Assembly: GCF_002575655.3 (NCBI RefSeq)
Contig: NC_053036.3
Span: forward strand, 193,906,788-193,970,787
Direction: 5' to 3'
From: Aegilops tauschii subsp. strangulata
Taxonomy: Eukaryota; Streptophyta; Magnoliopsida; Poales; Poaceae
DNA: 64,000 bases
A program made the translations under genes and the position numbers. Position 1 is the first letter of the stretch. Each line of letters begins with the position of its first letter. Positions 50,101 to 63,730 of this stretch are shown piece after piece. The notes beneath the pieces were generated by a model. It worked only from the letters and a program-made list of their open reading frames with translations, was not told the DNA's origin and did not search any database.

Positions 50101-50786
50101 TTCTGGAACAAGAACCACGGCGCGGCTCCGATGAAGCCAGCGAGGTAGCCCCGGCACTGCGCGGCCGTCATTTCCGGCACGCACTGCGCCAGTCCGTAAA
50201 TCTTCGGGTAGTAGGTCGCGTCGAAGCTCCCCTCGCCCGTGGCGAAGTACTTCTTGGCGGGGTCGCCGCGCGCGGTCGCGGCCACGGCCTGGTCGACCGT
50301 CGCGTTCAGGAGCGCGAGGGCGGCGGCGTTGAACCAGGCCGCTGGGGCTGTGAGGTTCCCCACGTCCGTGGAGTAGGTGCCGGCGGGGGATTCCACGCCT
50401 ACGAAGTCCAGGAAGCGCTGGTCGGAGAAGCGGAGGACGCAGCCGTCCTGGTAGATGGCGACGTCCTTGCTGTTGGGGCAGCCGCGCTGCGCCCCGGGGA
50501 AGCCCGCCGCGACGCAGGCGCGGCAGGACGACGCGTTGGTGTCGCCACGGCAGAGCGCCAGCGCGGAGATGAGGTCCGGCACCACGCCTGTGGTGGCCGT
50601 GGCGAAGCCGGCCGGCGAGGCCGAGACGTTGGCCGGTAGCGCCGCGGCGAGCAGGCCCAGGTTGGTCTGGTAGGTGCTGTTGGCCGCGTAGGCGCCGCTG
50701 GCGCATGTCGTGGACTGCCACTGCGTCGCCTGGGGCGCGGCCAGCGGCAGCAGCACGGCCGCGAGAACGAGGATGCCGCCGAGCAT
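44159..50786 (-). CDS. CRK-2: cysteine-rich receptor-like kinase with a 4.1-kb intron, 673 aa
   Basis: The exons (minus) are 50,786-49,961, 49,851-49,729, 49,652-49,531, 49,443-49,227, 45,088-44,848, 44,756-44,603 and 44,497-44,159. Phases match CRK-1 and close to 674 codons including the stop. A signal peptide, two DUF26 domains, a membrane segment (about residues 280-303) and a full kinase follow. The kinase has [31 protein letters not shown] and APEY. In the second DUF26 the third cysteine of C-8X-C-2X-C is Tyr (codon TAC, about 50,149), which removes a disulphide partner. Intron 4 (45,089-49,226) is filled by nested transposons. The exon 1 donor (cag|gtcggg) is weak. Kinase residues and frame are intact, so I call it a gene, not a pseudogene. 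Confidence 0.88.
45323..45411. mobile_element. Stowaway MITE 2 (89 bp), nested in MITE 1
   Basis: It is an almost perfect hairpin from ctccctccgttccaaaatag to its inverse, ending ggaacggagggag, with TA on both sides (45,321-45,322 and 45,412-45,413). The inner arms read ctcaactttgtactaact and agttagtacaaagttgag. Confidence 0.95.
45430..45601 (+). repeat. 5' LTR of the small LTR element
   Basis: This is a 172-bp direct repeat with the copy at 47,889-48,060. It differs at only a handful of positions (for example tctttt/tcttta and ccgcaaca/ctgcaaga), so the insertion is fairly recent. Confidence 0.92.
47889..48060 (+). repeat. 3' LTR of the small LTR element
   Basis: This is the second 172-bp LTR. 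It is preceded by gactgcgggagga. A near-duplicate of that tract, gactgcgggggga, occurs about 88 bp upstream, so the polypurine region is itself duplicated. Confidence 0.92.
48122..49032. mobile_element. Mutator-like DNA element (about 0.9 kb) in CRK-2 intron 4
   Basis: The ends gagattttttatggtacc and ggtactgtaaaggagc are imperfect inverted repeats. They are flanked by ttatattag (48,113-48,121) and tcatattag (49,033-49,041), a 9-bp target duplication with one mismatch, as expected for Mutator-type elements. The interior shows no transposase and only a short GC-rich stretch near 48,600-48,780. Confidence 0.6.
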
Positions 50787-51203
50787 GCTTGTAGAGATGG
50801 TAGATCAAGCACGAGTTGGCTGCACAATCGACAACAGCTCCGGCCTCCGGGATTGCCATGCAACTTCCGGAAACAAAAAGGGTACTACTGCAAGTGGCTG
50901 ATTTTGACCCATCAGTACGGTCGTTGAACGCAACTTGTCCGCGTCACGACGACACTACCCAAGCGCACGTGGTTTCGGCTCCGCCGGGATCGTTGCCGTC
51001 GGGTAAGGGGCTCTTGCAGTAGAGCAGTGTATGTACTATATAGAAATTGGCAACTCGCGTTGCCAAGTTGATGATTTGATTGGGTCGACCGGCAGTCAGT
51101 CCATCTTCTCGGTCTCCACTCGGTCTCCAGTAGTAAAAGTGTTCCTTAATAGTCCGATTCGATCACCAACCTGCCAATGCCATACACACAGACACACAAC
51201 ACA
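50787..51203. promoter_or_regulatory. Shared promoter interval between divergent CRK-2 and CRK-3
   Basis: These 417 bp separate the two start codons of head-to-head CRKs. On the + strand there is a W-box (TTGACC, 50,904-50,909), a G-box (CACGTG, 50,966-50,971), a TGACG-type site (cgtca, 50,942-50,946) and a TATA-like tatatag near 51,037-51,043 that would serve CRK-3. WRKY and bZIP sites suit stress-induced genes. Activity is inferred only. Confidence 0.5.
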
Positions 51204-54142
51204 ATGAGCCACCTCGTCGTGGTCGTGGCATCCCTCGCCGTCGTGCTGCTGGCGCGGTGCGCAGCGGCGTATCCGTGGCATTTGTGCGGCACGGCGGCCA
51301 ACTTCACGGCCAACAGCACGTACCAGGCCAACCTCGGCCTCCTCGCCGCGGCGCTGCCCAAGAACATCTCCTCGTCCCGGCACCTCTTCGCCACCGCCGT
51401 GGTCGGCGCCGCCCCGGACCAGGTCTCGGCGCTCGCGCTCTGCCGGGGCGACGCCAACGCCACGGCCTGCTCCGGCTGCCTCGCCGTGGCCTTCCAGGAC
51501 GTGCAGAACCAGTGCGCCTACGACAAGGACGCCGCCATCTACTACGACCCCTGCGCCCTCTACTACTCCTCCAACGCCACCTCCCTCGCCTCCATGGATA
51601 ACGTCGGGAGGACGAACCGCGTCAACAACCAGAACGTCACGTCCGACCCCGGGCGGTTCAACCGCCAGGCGGCCGCGCTCGTGAGCGCCACCGCCGACTA
51701 CGCGGCGTACAACTCCACGCGCCGGTACGCGTCCGGGGAGGCCGACCTCGGCGTCGGCGGCCAGTTCCCCAGGGTGTACAGCTGGGCGCAGTGCACGCCG
51801 GACCTGACGCCGGCGCGGTGCCGTGGTTGCCTCGCCGGACTCATTGCCAAAATGTCTAGGCGGTTCACCGGCAGCGTCGGAGGGAGATCTCTTGGGGTCA
51901 GGTGCAGCTACCGATACGAGACGTACTCCTTCCTCGACGGCCCGGTGATGGTCAGGCTGGCTGCGCCGCCGAGCTCGGCCGCGCCTGCGCCTGCGCCGGC
52001 AGTTGGGCCCACGGTTCCGACTCCAGGGGCGGTCGCCGGAGGTGAGTCTTCCTACTACAGTATACTCATATTTCATCTGGTCGCGTCGTGGCATCCTTAA
52101 AGAATGCGTGAGTGCGTGACACTAGCTTACCTTTAAAGTCCCATGGAAGATTGTTATTAGTGCTCGTTTAGCAATCATTCAGTGGCTACTCCTATACACA
52201 AAGATTAACATGCTAGGCTGTGTCATCTCCCACTCTCCCTAGCTATCCATCGTTGACAACTTGGCATGCATGCCTCTAGAAAAAGGAAAATTCTACGTAC
52301 GCCATCTGTAATTTTGTTCACACACAGCATTAGACTTGCACAGTGTCAAGAAGATTTCAACTTTTTTTTAAGGAGGATGTACCCGCATATGAAGAATGCA
52401 TACAACCATTTTATTAATTATTTCCAGAGACCTTACAAAGCATTACATCAGTAAGCCTGAAGCCACCATCTTAACGACACATGTCACTACATATCTCTTT
52501 GATGCAGGGGTGCCGAATGTCCGAGCCTAATACTAAACAGACATCGCATCAAAACTTAACATCTAATGCCGGATGTCCCATCCCAGCCACATATCAGGAA
52601 TGGGTCACACACCGGTCCGGCGCACTCACCAAGGCTACAGCCGCCATCATCCACCTAACCATCTTCAGAGCAGGTATCAACGCAAAGACCTTGCCAGGTC
52701 AGCTGTCGACGCCACCATGACGCCAGACAGCGTCACCGCCCTGCGCTCGTCCATCCAGCCGCATCTGTTGTCGATATCCAGCTGCACCATGCCGCCAATA
52801 CTCGTCGTCCTCGACGCAGTAGAAACAACGGCGCACCTCCTGGCAACCTCCACGCCGGCGCCGCTGCTGGAGCTACACGGAGTCCATCACCCAGATAATC
52901 TCTCCGCCGAACAGCGGAACCTCCCAAGACAACGCCTCCATGTAGGGTACGGCGCGAAGGATGCCGCCGCCGCCCAATCCAGACTAAATTTTGGACTTTT
53001 GTCCAGGAGGGGTTCGGAGGTGGATAGGAGAGACCTCGACATCACCTCCACGGAGGGTAACAAGGTCGAGAGACGTCGCCAATGCCGGACCGAACAAGCC
53101 GATCAAAGTTTCCTCCGGTCCCCATCCTACCAAATCTCCGTCGGCTCCGGATCCAGCAACGGACCACGAACCAAAACCTGCAGAGACGAGAGCACCATGA
53201 GGCTCAACCCGCCATGAAGGAGGATCGAGAAGAATCCATCATAGATCTCCAGGCGCCGAATCCAATGATCCGACGAGGTCAGCGACGACCACCACCAACC
53301 CGCGGCGGCCGACGGCGTTCAAGACAAAGACCCAGAATTGGATCCGATCTAAACCCTACAGCGCCCGCGACCACTGATCTTGCCCATCACGCAGCCGTCA
53401 CCACGCCGCGAGCAGGCCGCCGCGCCGCGCACGACGTCGCCAAGAAACCCGCCCGCCGCGCCGCCCGACCCCACGCTAGCCCGGCGCCCGGCGCCAGCCG
53501 TGACGGATAAGGGGGAGAGACGCCCCGCGGCCGCCTAGCTGGCCAAGCTTTGCCCGGCGGCGCTGCGGACGACGGCGAGGAGAGGTGGATGCGGAGGAGG
53601 GCCGAGAGGACGGCGGCTAGGGATCCCCCTGGTCGCCGGCGGGGACGACACGAGGATACGAGGAGAAAAGAGGGAAAGAGAGCTTTTTGTTAAAGAAAAG
53701 TTTTCAGGAGTCATGGCGCAGTACTAGTACACGGCAAGTTAGATAAAATGTTAAAGAAATTGGTGGCGAATTATCTTTGGGACACTCATTTGCGGTGGGC
53801 ATTTTTCAATTCACAGAGAGGAAGTTCGTCGTTACTGCCACGGTCCTTGTTATTGTGCTGCCTACCATCGCAGCTCTGGTGATAATCAACCTTCTTGTTT
53901 GGCTCTGTATCTGGAGGAGGATGAGGAGGCCACAAGCAGGAGCAACTCAACCATGTAAAGCCCTGCAAACTTCTCAAACTCCACAGCTTGAAAGAAACAG
54001 ATTAGATTATTCACTTGGATTAGCTAATTATAATACGTGTACATCATCAGATTCTAGTCGCGAGAACATGGAAAGCGTAGAATCGATGCTCATCGACATT
54101 TCTACGCTGAGAGCTGCGACCGGGGGTTTCGCAGTGTACAAG
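51204..54142 (+). pseudogene. CRK-3: truncated cysteine-rich receptor-like kinase (exons 1-3 only)
   Basis: Exon 1 (51,204-52,041) encodes a signal peptide and two intact DUF26 domains (CRGDANATACSGC, CTPDLTPARCRGC). Exon 2 (53,817-53,954) encodes the membrane segment and WRRMRR stop-transfer. Exon 3 (54,048-54,142) encodes the juxtamembrane part. Phases match CRK-1 and the frame is open for 357 codons. Exon 3 lacks about 11 codons that elsewhere encode the glycine loop: it passes from ATGGFA straight to VYK. No exons 4-7 follow, because the palindrome starts 60 bp into intron 3. The product would be at most a receptor without kinase. Confidence 0.88.
52362..53700 (-). mobile_element. Non-LTR retroposon (about 1.3 kb) in CRK-3 intron 1, antisense
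   Basis: A T-run at 52,363-52,371 is followed by aaggaggatgtacccgcat and gcatacaaccattttatt. Reversed, this is the grass LINE tail with poly(A). The body becomes GC-rich towards 53,600, as 5' ends of such retroposons do, and shows no reverse transcriptase. It is probably a non-autonomous retroposon. Its 5' border and target duplication are not resolved. Confidence 0.5.
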
Positions 54143-54201
54143 GTATGTAATGAACAAAAGTTAGTCCAAGCATATATAATACCATCAAACTATAATCACT
54201 A

Positions 54202-56820
54202 CTCCCTCTGTACCGTTTTATTTGTTGTTGGGGGTTTCTAGTACAAAGTTTATCACGTACAATTCTTTTTGCTGTTTCCTAAACTACCCTCCCACCGCTC
54301 GCTCTCGTCCACTCTCTCGCTCACTCACAAGCTCGCTCTCCATAGCCTGCGTCGTCGGCGCCTCTATCTCGTCTGCGTCGCCGGCGCCTCTCCCTAGCCT
54401 GCATCGCCTGCGCCTCTACCTCGTCTGTGTCGTCGGCGCCTCTCCCTCGCCCGCGTTGGCGCCGCCTTTCCATTGGCTCCGTCGCCGTCGCCGTCGCCAA
54501 GATCTCATTTTTATTCTCCGGCGGCTCGATCTGCAACGGCCTTCCTCCATTCCAACGCCAGCAGCTGCGGTACGTCGCCCCCTCCTCGCTCCCTCGCTGC
54601 TGCTCATCTACCAACGCCTCTCCGAGCTTGGTACAAGGATTGAACTTGGCGATTCAAGCAGGTGCAGATCTCCGAGCTTTACCAACGCCTCTCCGAGCTC
54701 GTCCCCAACGTGCGGCAGCCGACCATGTAGCTTCGTCGCCGACAAGCTGGAGCAGAGGAGGACCGAAGCAAGCTGGAGCAAGTTGCAGCGTGCTTCCCCG
54801 ACAACGATGGTGAGTATTCTTGTTATTCATGTTCATGTGCTTTCAGTAGATGCACTGTGATTCAAGTATTCCAGTACTCATGAACAATTACATCATCAGA
54901 TGCAGTTTATAGTGTCTGAATTTTGTTCATGTGCTTTCAGTAGATGAACTATGAGTAGTTGTACTGCATTTGCATCAAATGCAGTTTAATAGTGTCTGAA
55001 TTTTGTTTGCAGTAGGAGTACATCAGTATTTACTGAATTTTGAAGCTACTCCACTGAAAATTCCACTGTTGCATGAGTAATTTCAGTATTTACTGAATTT
55101 TTTCAGATACTTAACTCTAACTTTTTTGTTACAGTAGGACTTCTCTTCTCTTTCTCTTCTTGCATCTGTAGTTTAGTGTAGGGTTTATTGGAGTAGTGCT
55201 CATCTTGAATTGCTACTGTGAGAGGATGAGTAGTGCTTTGTTAGGAATAATTTCTACTGTTGGAGAAACATGCAAGTACTCTAAACGGAGGCAACTCTGC
55301 ATTGTTACTGAATCACATTTTAGTAAAAAATTACTCCACAAAAACTGTAGACTAGTGGCATGGAAATGTAGACCACATTGCTTGTTGACACTTAAACTGC
55401 AATACATCAGGCCTTAATTCAAATGGAGTAAACTCTCTTATCTTCTTCTCCTATCTAAACTGGAGTATGGAGTAGCTTAAAATGAAGTGCAGTACTATTT
55501 TAGTTTTATGTTATTTAAGGTTATTTTCTGAGCTGAATATTCAAGCTGAGCTCATGATACCTTTGATAACAAATACTCCTGAGCTGAATATTTTCAAAAG
55601 TAAGACTATTTAGTTCATGAAACAGAACATACTCCTTCAGTACAATTTTGTTTCCTTGGCAAAAATACCAGTTTACAGAATTTAGTTTTCAAAATTTTGC
55701 AAATTCTGTAATTTTGCACATGAAGCTTCAGTAATTTTGCCCACGAAGCTTCAGTATTTTAGCACATGAAGCTTCTGCTACTGTTAATCTTGTCATGAAT
55801 CTTCTGTTGACTTGGTACATTAGCTTAAAATGAAGTGCAGTATTGTTTTGGTTGCAGTAGTTTTTCAGTAGCTTAAATTTAGGAGTAGGAGTAGTTCTTG
55901 GAGTAGGACTTGTTGTTGCTGCTGTTACGTTTCAGTTAATTAACTGAAAATTTCTTCTCTCTTCTCTCCATCTTCTCTTCTCTTTCTCTTCTCTCTATGT
56001 TATCTCTTCTTCCTCTCTTATGAAATTTTAAGTGAAACTTTAATTTAAACTTTAAATTGTAAAAATTCAAATGGGTTAAAAATTCAAATGGAGCAAATAT
56101 TCAAATGGAGTCACACATACAAGCATCATCACTAGCATCACAGGCTCATCGCAAAATTGAGTAGTATTCCTGTTCATTTGGAGAACTCAAACAACAATTA
56201 ATATGCATCAAACTTGGGATCAACAGTAGCATGGGGCCTTATCATTCTTGTTTTTGGATGATTTAGTTAATCAAATTCCTCAATTGAGGAACACCTGGAC
56301 TTGTCATTCCGGTCTTGGGATCGACGGTAGCATATGGACTCATCATTTTGTTTTTTGGATGAATTAGTTAATCAAATTGACATCAATTGACCTGTTTTTT
56401 TGGATCAATTGCAGATTCTCTTGATTGGAGTGGGGAGGAGCAGCAGAAGTGGACAGCGCAGCGGCTGACCTCAAGCTCTTGATTGGAGTGGGGGAGGCAG
56501 CCGGCGAGGGATTTGTAGCCAGCAGGGAAGGATCCGAAGCTGTGGCGGAGCAGGCAGCCCGCGGGGAAGGGCGGCCGGCGAGGGAGCTGCGGACGGTGGC
56601 GGGGAAGGGCGGACGGCGAGGGAGCTGCGGACCGCGGCGGGGAAGGACGCCGGAGATGCGGACGACGGAGGAGCCCGGCGGAGAATCCTGGCGGAGGGGA
56701 GGAGCGACGGAGGAAGACGCCTCCTGATCAATTTCAAATCAGGGGTACTTCCGTACTTTCACGCCATTTCACCTGGTCGGAACGAAACCCCCAACGACAA
56801 ATAAATCGAAACAGAGGGAG
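54202..56820 (+). mobile_element. Left arm of the palindrome: 2.6-kb CTCCCTC-ended TA element
   Basis: It starts ctccctctgtaccg and ends cgaaacagagggag, with inverted ends of about 38 bp that include ttatttgttgttgggggtttc. TA flanks it at 54,200-54,201 and 56,821-56,822, as in Stowaway/Mariner elements. It has GC-rich zones near each end and an AT-rich core (54,840-56,400) of loosely repeated cagtatttactgaatttt and gtgtctgaattttg. No transposase is recognised. Its sequence returns in reverse at 56,962-59,603. Confidence 0.85.
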
Positions 56821-56961
56821 TAGTATATTACACTAATCGTGGCATGGTTTCATCTACTCCTTGTGTCGAACTCTTGTCGAGCCTTTTCACCGCTATTTCA
56901 TCGCCGTCTGGGAGAGTACCCTTGTTAGATGAAACCATGCCACGATTAGTGTAATATACTA
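56821..56961 (-). pseudogene. Palindrome centre holding a CRK kinase exon 4 fragment
   Basis: Two 36-bp inverted copies (56,821-56,856 and 56,926-56,961) enclose a 69-bp loop. Read on the minus strand, 56,920-56,857 encodes GTLPDGDEIAVKRLDKSSTQG, the start of CRK exon 4 including the catalytic lysine. An acceptor-like aacaag precedes it. After 64 bases the homology runs only a few codons into the left 36-bp repeat. CRK-3 lacks exactly this exon in its own orientation. Confidence 0.8.
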
Positions 56962-59603
56962 CTCCCTCTGTTCTGATTTATTTGTCGTTGGGGGTTTCGT
57001 TCCGACCAGGTGAAATGGCGTGAAAGGACGGAAGTACCCCTGATTTGAAATTGATCAGGAGGCGTCTTCCTCCGTCGCTCCTCCCCTCTGCCAGGATTCT
57101 CCGCCGGGCTCCTCCGCTGTCCGCATCTCCGGCGTCCTTCCCCGCCGCAGTCCGCAGCTCCCTCGCCGTCCGCCCTTCCCCGCCACGGTCCGCAGCTCCC
57201 TCGTCGGCCGCCCTTCCCCGTCGCGGTCCGCAGCTCCCTCGCCGGCCGCCCTTCCCCGCCGGCTGCCTGCTCCGCCACAGCTTCGGATCCTTCCCTGCTG
57301 GCTACAGATCCCTCGCCGGCTGCCTCCCCCACTCCAATCAAGAGCTCGAGGTCAGCCGCTGCGCTGTCCACTTCTGCTGCTCCTCTTGTCTCTACTCCTC
57401 CCCACTCCAATCAAGAGAATCTGCAATTGATCCAAAAAAACAGGTCAATTTGATTAACTAATTCATCCAAAAAACAAAATGATAAGTCCATATGCTACTG
57501 TCGATCCCAAGACCGGAATGACAAGTCCAGGTGTTCCTCAATTGAGGAATTTGATTAACTAAATCATCCAAAAACAAGAATGATAAGGCCCCATGCTACT
57601 GTTGATCCCAAGTTTGATGCATATTAATTGTTGTTTGAGTTCTCCAAATGAACAGGAGTACTCCTCAATTTTGCGATGAGCCTGTGATGCTAGTGATGAT
57701 GCTTGTATGTGTAACTCCATTTGAAATTTTTGCTCCATTTGAATTTTTACAATTTAAAGTTTAAATTAAAGTTTCACTTAAAATTTCATAAGAGAGGAAG
57801 AAGAGATAACATAGAGAGAAGAGAAAGAGAAGAGAAGATGGAGAGAAGAGAGAAGAAATTTTCAGTTAATTAACTGAAACGTAACAGCAGCAACAACAAG
57901 TCCTACTCCAAGAACTACTCCTACTCCTAAATTTAAGCTACTGAAAAATTACTGCAACCAAAACAGTACTGCACTTCATTTTAAGCTAATGTACCAAGTC
58001 AACAGAAGATTCATGACAAGATTAACAGTAGCAGAAGCTTCATGTGCTAAAATACTGAAGCTTCGTGGGCAAAATTACTGAAGCTTCATGTGCAAAATTA
58101 CAGAATTTGCAAAATTTTGGAAACTAAATTCTGTAAACTGGTATTTTTGCCAAGGAAACAAAATTGTACTGAAGGAGTATGATCTATTTCATGAACTAAA
58201 TAGTCTTACTTTTGAAAATATTCAGCTCAGGAGTATTTGTTATCAAAGGTATCATGAGCTCAGCTTGAATATTCAGCTCAGAAAAGAACCTTAAATAACA
58301 TAAAACTAAAATAGTACTGCACTTCATTTTAAGCTACTCCATACTCCAGTTTAGATAGGAGAAGAAGATAAGAGAGTTTACTCCATTTGAATTAAGGCCT
58401 GATGTATTGCAGTTTAAGTGTCAACAAGCAATGTGGTCTACATTTCCATGCCACTAGTCTACAGTTTCTGTGGAGTAATTTTTTACTAAAATGTGATTCA
58501 GTAACAATGCAGAGTTGCCTCCGTTTAGAGTACTTGCATGTTCCTCCAACAGTAGAAATTATTCCTAACAAAGCACTACTCATCCTCTCACAGTAGCAAT
58601 TCAAGATGAGCACTACTCCAATAAACCCTACACTAAACTACAGATGCAAGAAGAGAAAGAGAAGAGAAGTCCTACTGTAACTGAAAAAGTTTCAGTTAAG
58701 TATCTGAAAAAATTCAGTAAATACTGAAACTACTCATGCAACAGTGGAATTTTCAGTGGAGTAGCTTCAAAATTCAGTAAATACTGATGTACTCCTACCG
58801 CAAACAAAATTCAGACACTATAAACTGCATTTGATGCAGTACAACTACTCATAGTTCATCTACTGAAAGCACATGAACAAAATTCAGACACTATAAACTG
58901 CATCTGATGAGGTAATTGTTCAGGAGTACTGGAATACTTGAATCACAGTGCATATACTGAAAGCACATGAACATGAACAACAAGAATACTCACCATCGTT
59001 GTCGGGGAAGCACGCTGCAACTTGCTCCAGCTTGCTTCGGTCCTCCTCTGCTCCAGCTTGTCGGCGACGAAGCTACATGGTCGGCTGCTGCACGTTGGGG
59101 ACGAGCTCGGAGAGGCGTTGGTAAAGCTCGGAGATCTGCACCTGCTTGAATCGCCAAGTTCAATCCTTGTACCAATCTCGGAGAGGCCTTGGTAGATGAG
59201 CAGCAGCGAGGGAGCGAGGAGGGGGCGACGTACCGCAGCTGCTGGCGTTGGAATGGAGGAAGACCGTTGCAGATCGAGCCGCCGGAGAATAAAAATGAGA
59301 TCTTGGCGACGGCGACAGCGACGGAGCCAATGGAAAGGCGGCGCCAACGTGGGCGAGGGAGAGGCGCCGACGACGCAGACGAGGTAGAGGCGCAGGCGAC
59401 GCAGGCTAGGGAGAGGCGCCGGCGACGCAGACGAGATAGAGGCGCCGGCAACGCAGGCTAGGGAGAGCGAGCTTGTGAGTGAGCGAGAGAGTGGACGAGA
59501 GCGAGCGGTGGGAGGGTAGTTTAGGAAACAGCAAAAAGAATTGTACGTGACAAACTTTGTACTAGAAACCCCCAATGACAAATAAAACGGTACAGAGGGA
59601 GTA
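56962..59603 (-). mobile_element. Right arm of the palindrome: inverted copy of the 2.6-kb element
   Basis: This is the reverse complement of 54,202-56,820, with scattered substitutions and small indels, one of them in the GC-rich zone near 57,190-57,240. The outer end is cggtacagagggag with TA at 59,604-59,605. The outer flanks of the two arms (aatcac on the left, gtttatt on the right) are unrelated, whereas the inner flanks are inverted copies of each other. Confidence 0.85.
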
Positions 59604-59605
59604 GT

Positions 59606-60059
59606 TTATTAGAATGTTTGCCAGGTTAGTCCCTTTTTTTTTAGGGATTGCCAGGTTAGTCCTTGGATGACTTGAAAAAAATAAAATACTGGAATTGTGT
59701 CAAGTTAGGATTAAGTAAATTGTTCGTTGGTTCACCCAGGATGCGTCCCCAAATGTACAATTTCAAAAAAATTCAAATAAGGTCGTGATAGGAATGATCA
59801 TTTTGTGCGGCCTTGTAAACCGGTTTCCCCCTGTTTACAAATACAGAACTGTACAAGTAGGAGCCTTTGTTCTAGAATTTTCCACATTGGCAAAATTACA
59901 AATATGTAATCTATAAAGCATTGAGTTTATCTATTTTTTTTAATAAGAAATAAAACTGCCAGGTGAATGGAGAAAAATACTAAAAATGCAGTAGCAGAAA
60001 TGTACTGGGACCTTTATAAGATGATTATAAGAAACCGACTATCCTTTGCAATCCTTCCT
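59606..60059. other. Intergenic stretch downstream of CRK-4
   Basis: These 454 bp are AT-rich. They contain a direct repeat of ttgccaggttagtcc (about 59,622 and 59,648) and a T-run, but no CRK exon and no gene. They should include the CRK-4 3' untranslated region. Confidence 0.4.

Positions 60060-63730
<3,671 letters not shown>

Noticed and set aside
44159..50786. CRK-2 as two pseudogene fragments separated by a retrotransposon
   Set aside because: Exon phases on both sides of the 4-kb insertion join correctly, and all kinase motifs are kept. A long intron explains the gap.
55196..55417. 73-codon frame found in both palindrome arms (also 58,392-58,613)
   Set aside because: It is the same sequence seen twice because the arms are copies. 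There is no start context, domain or independent conservation to support a gene.
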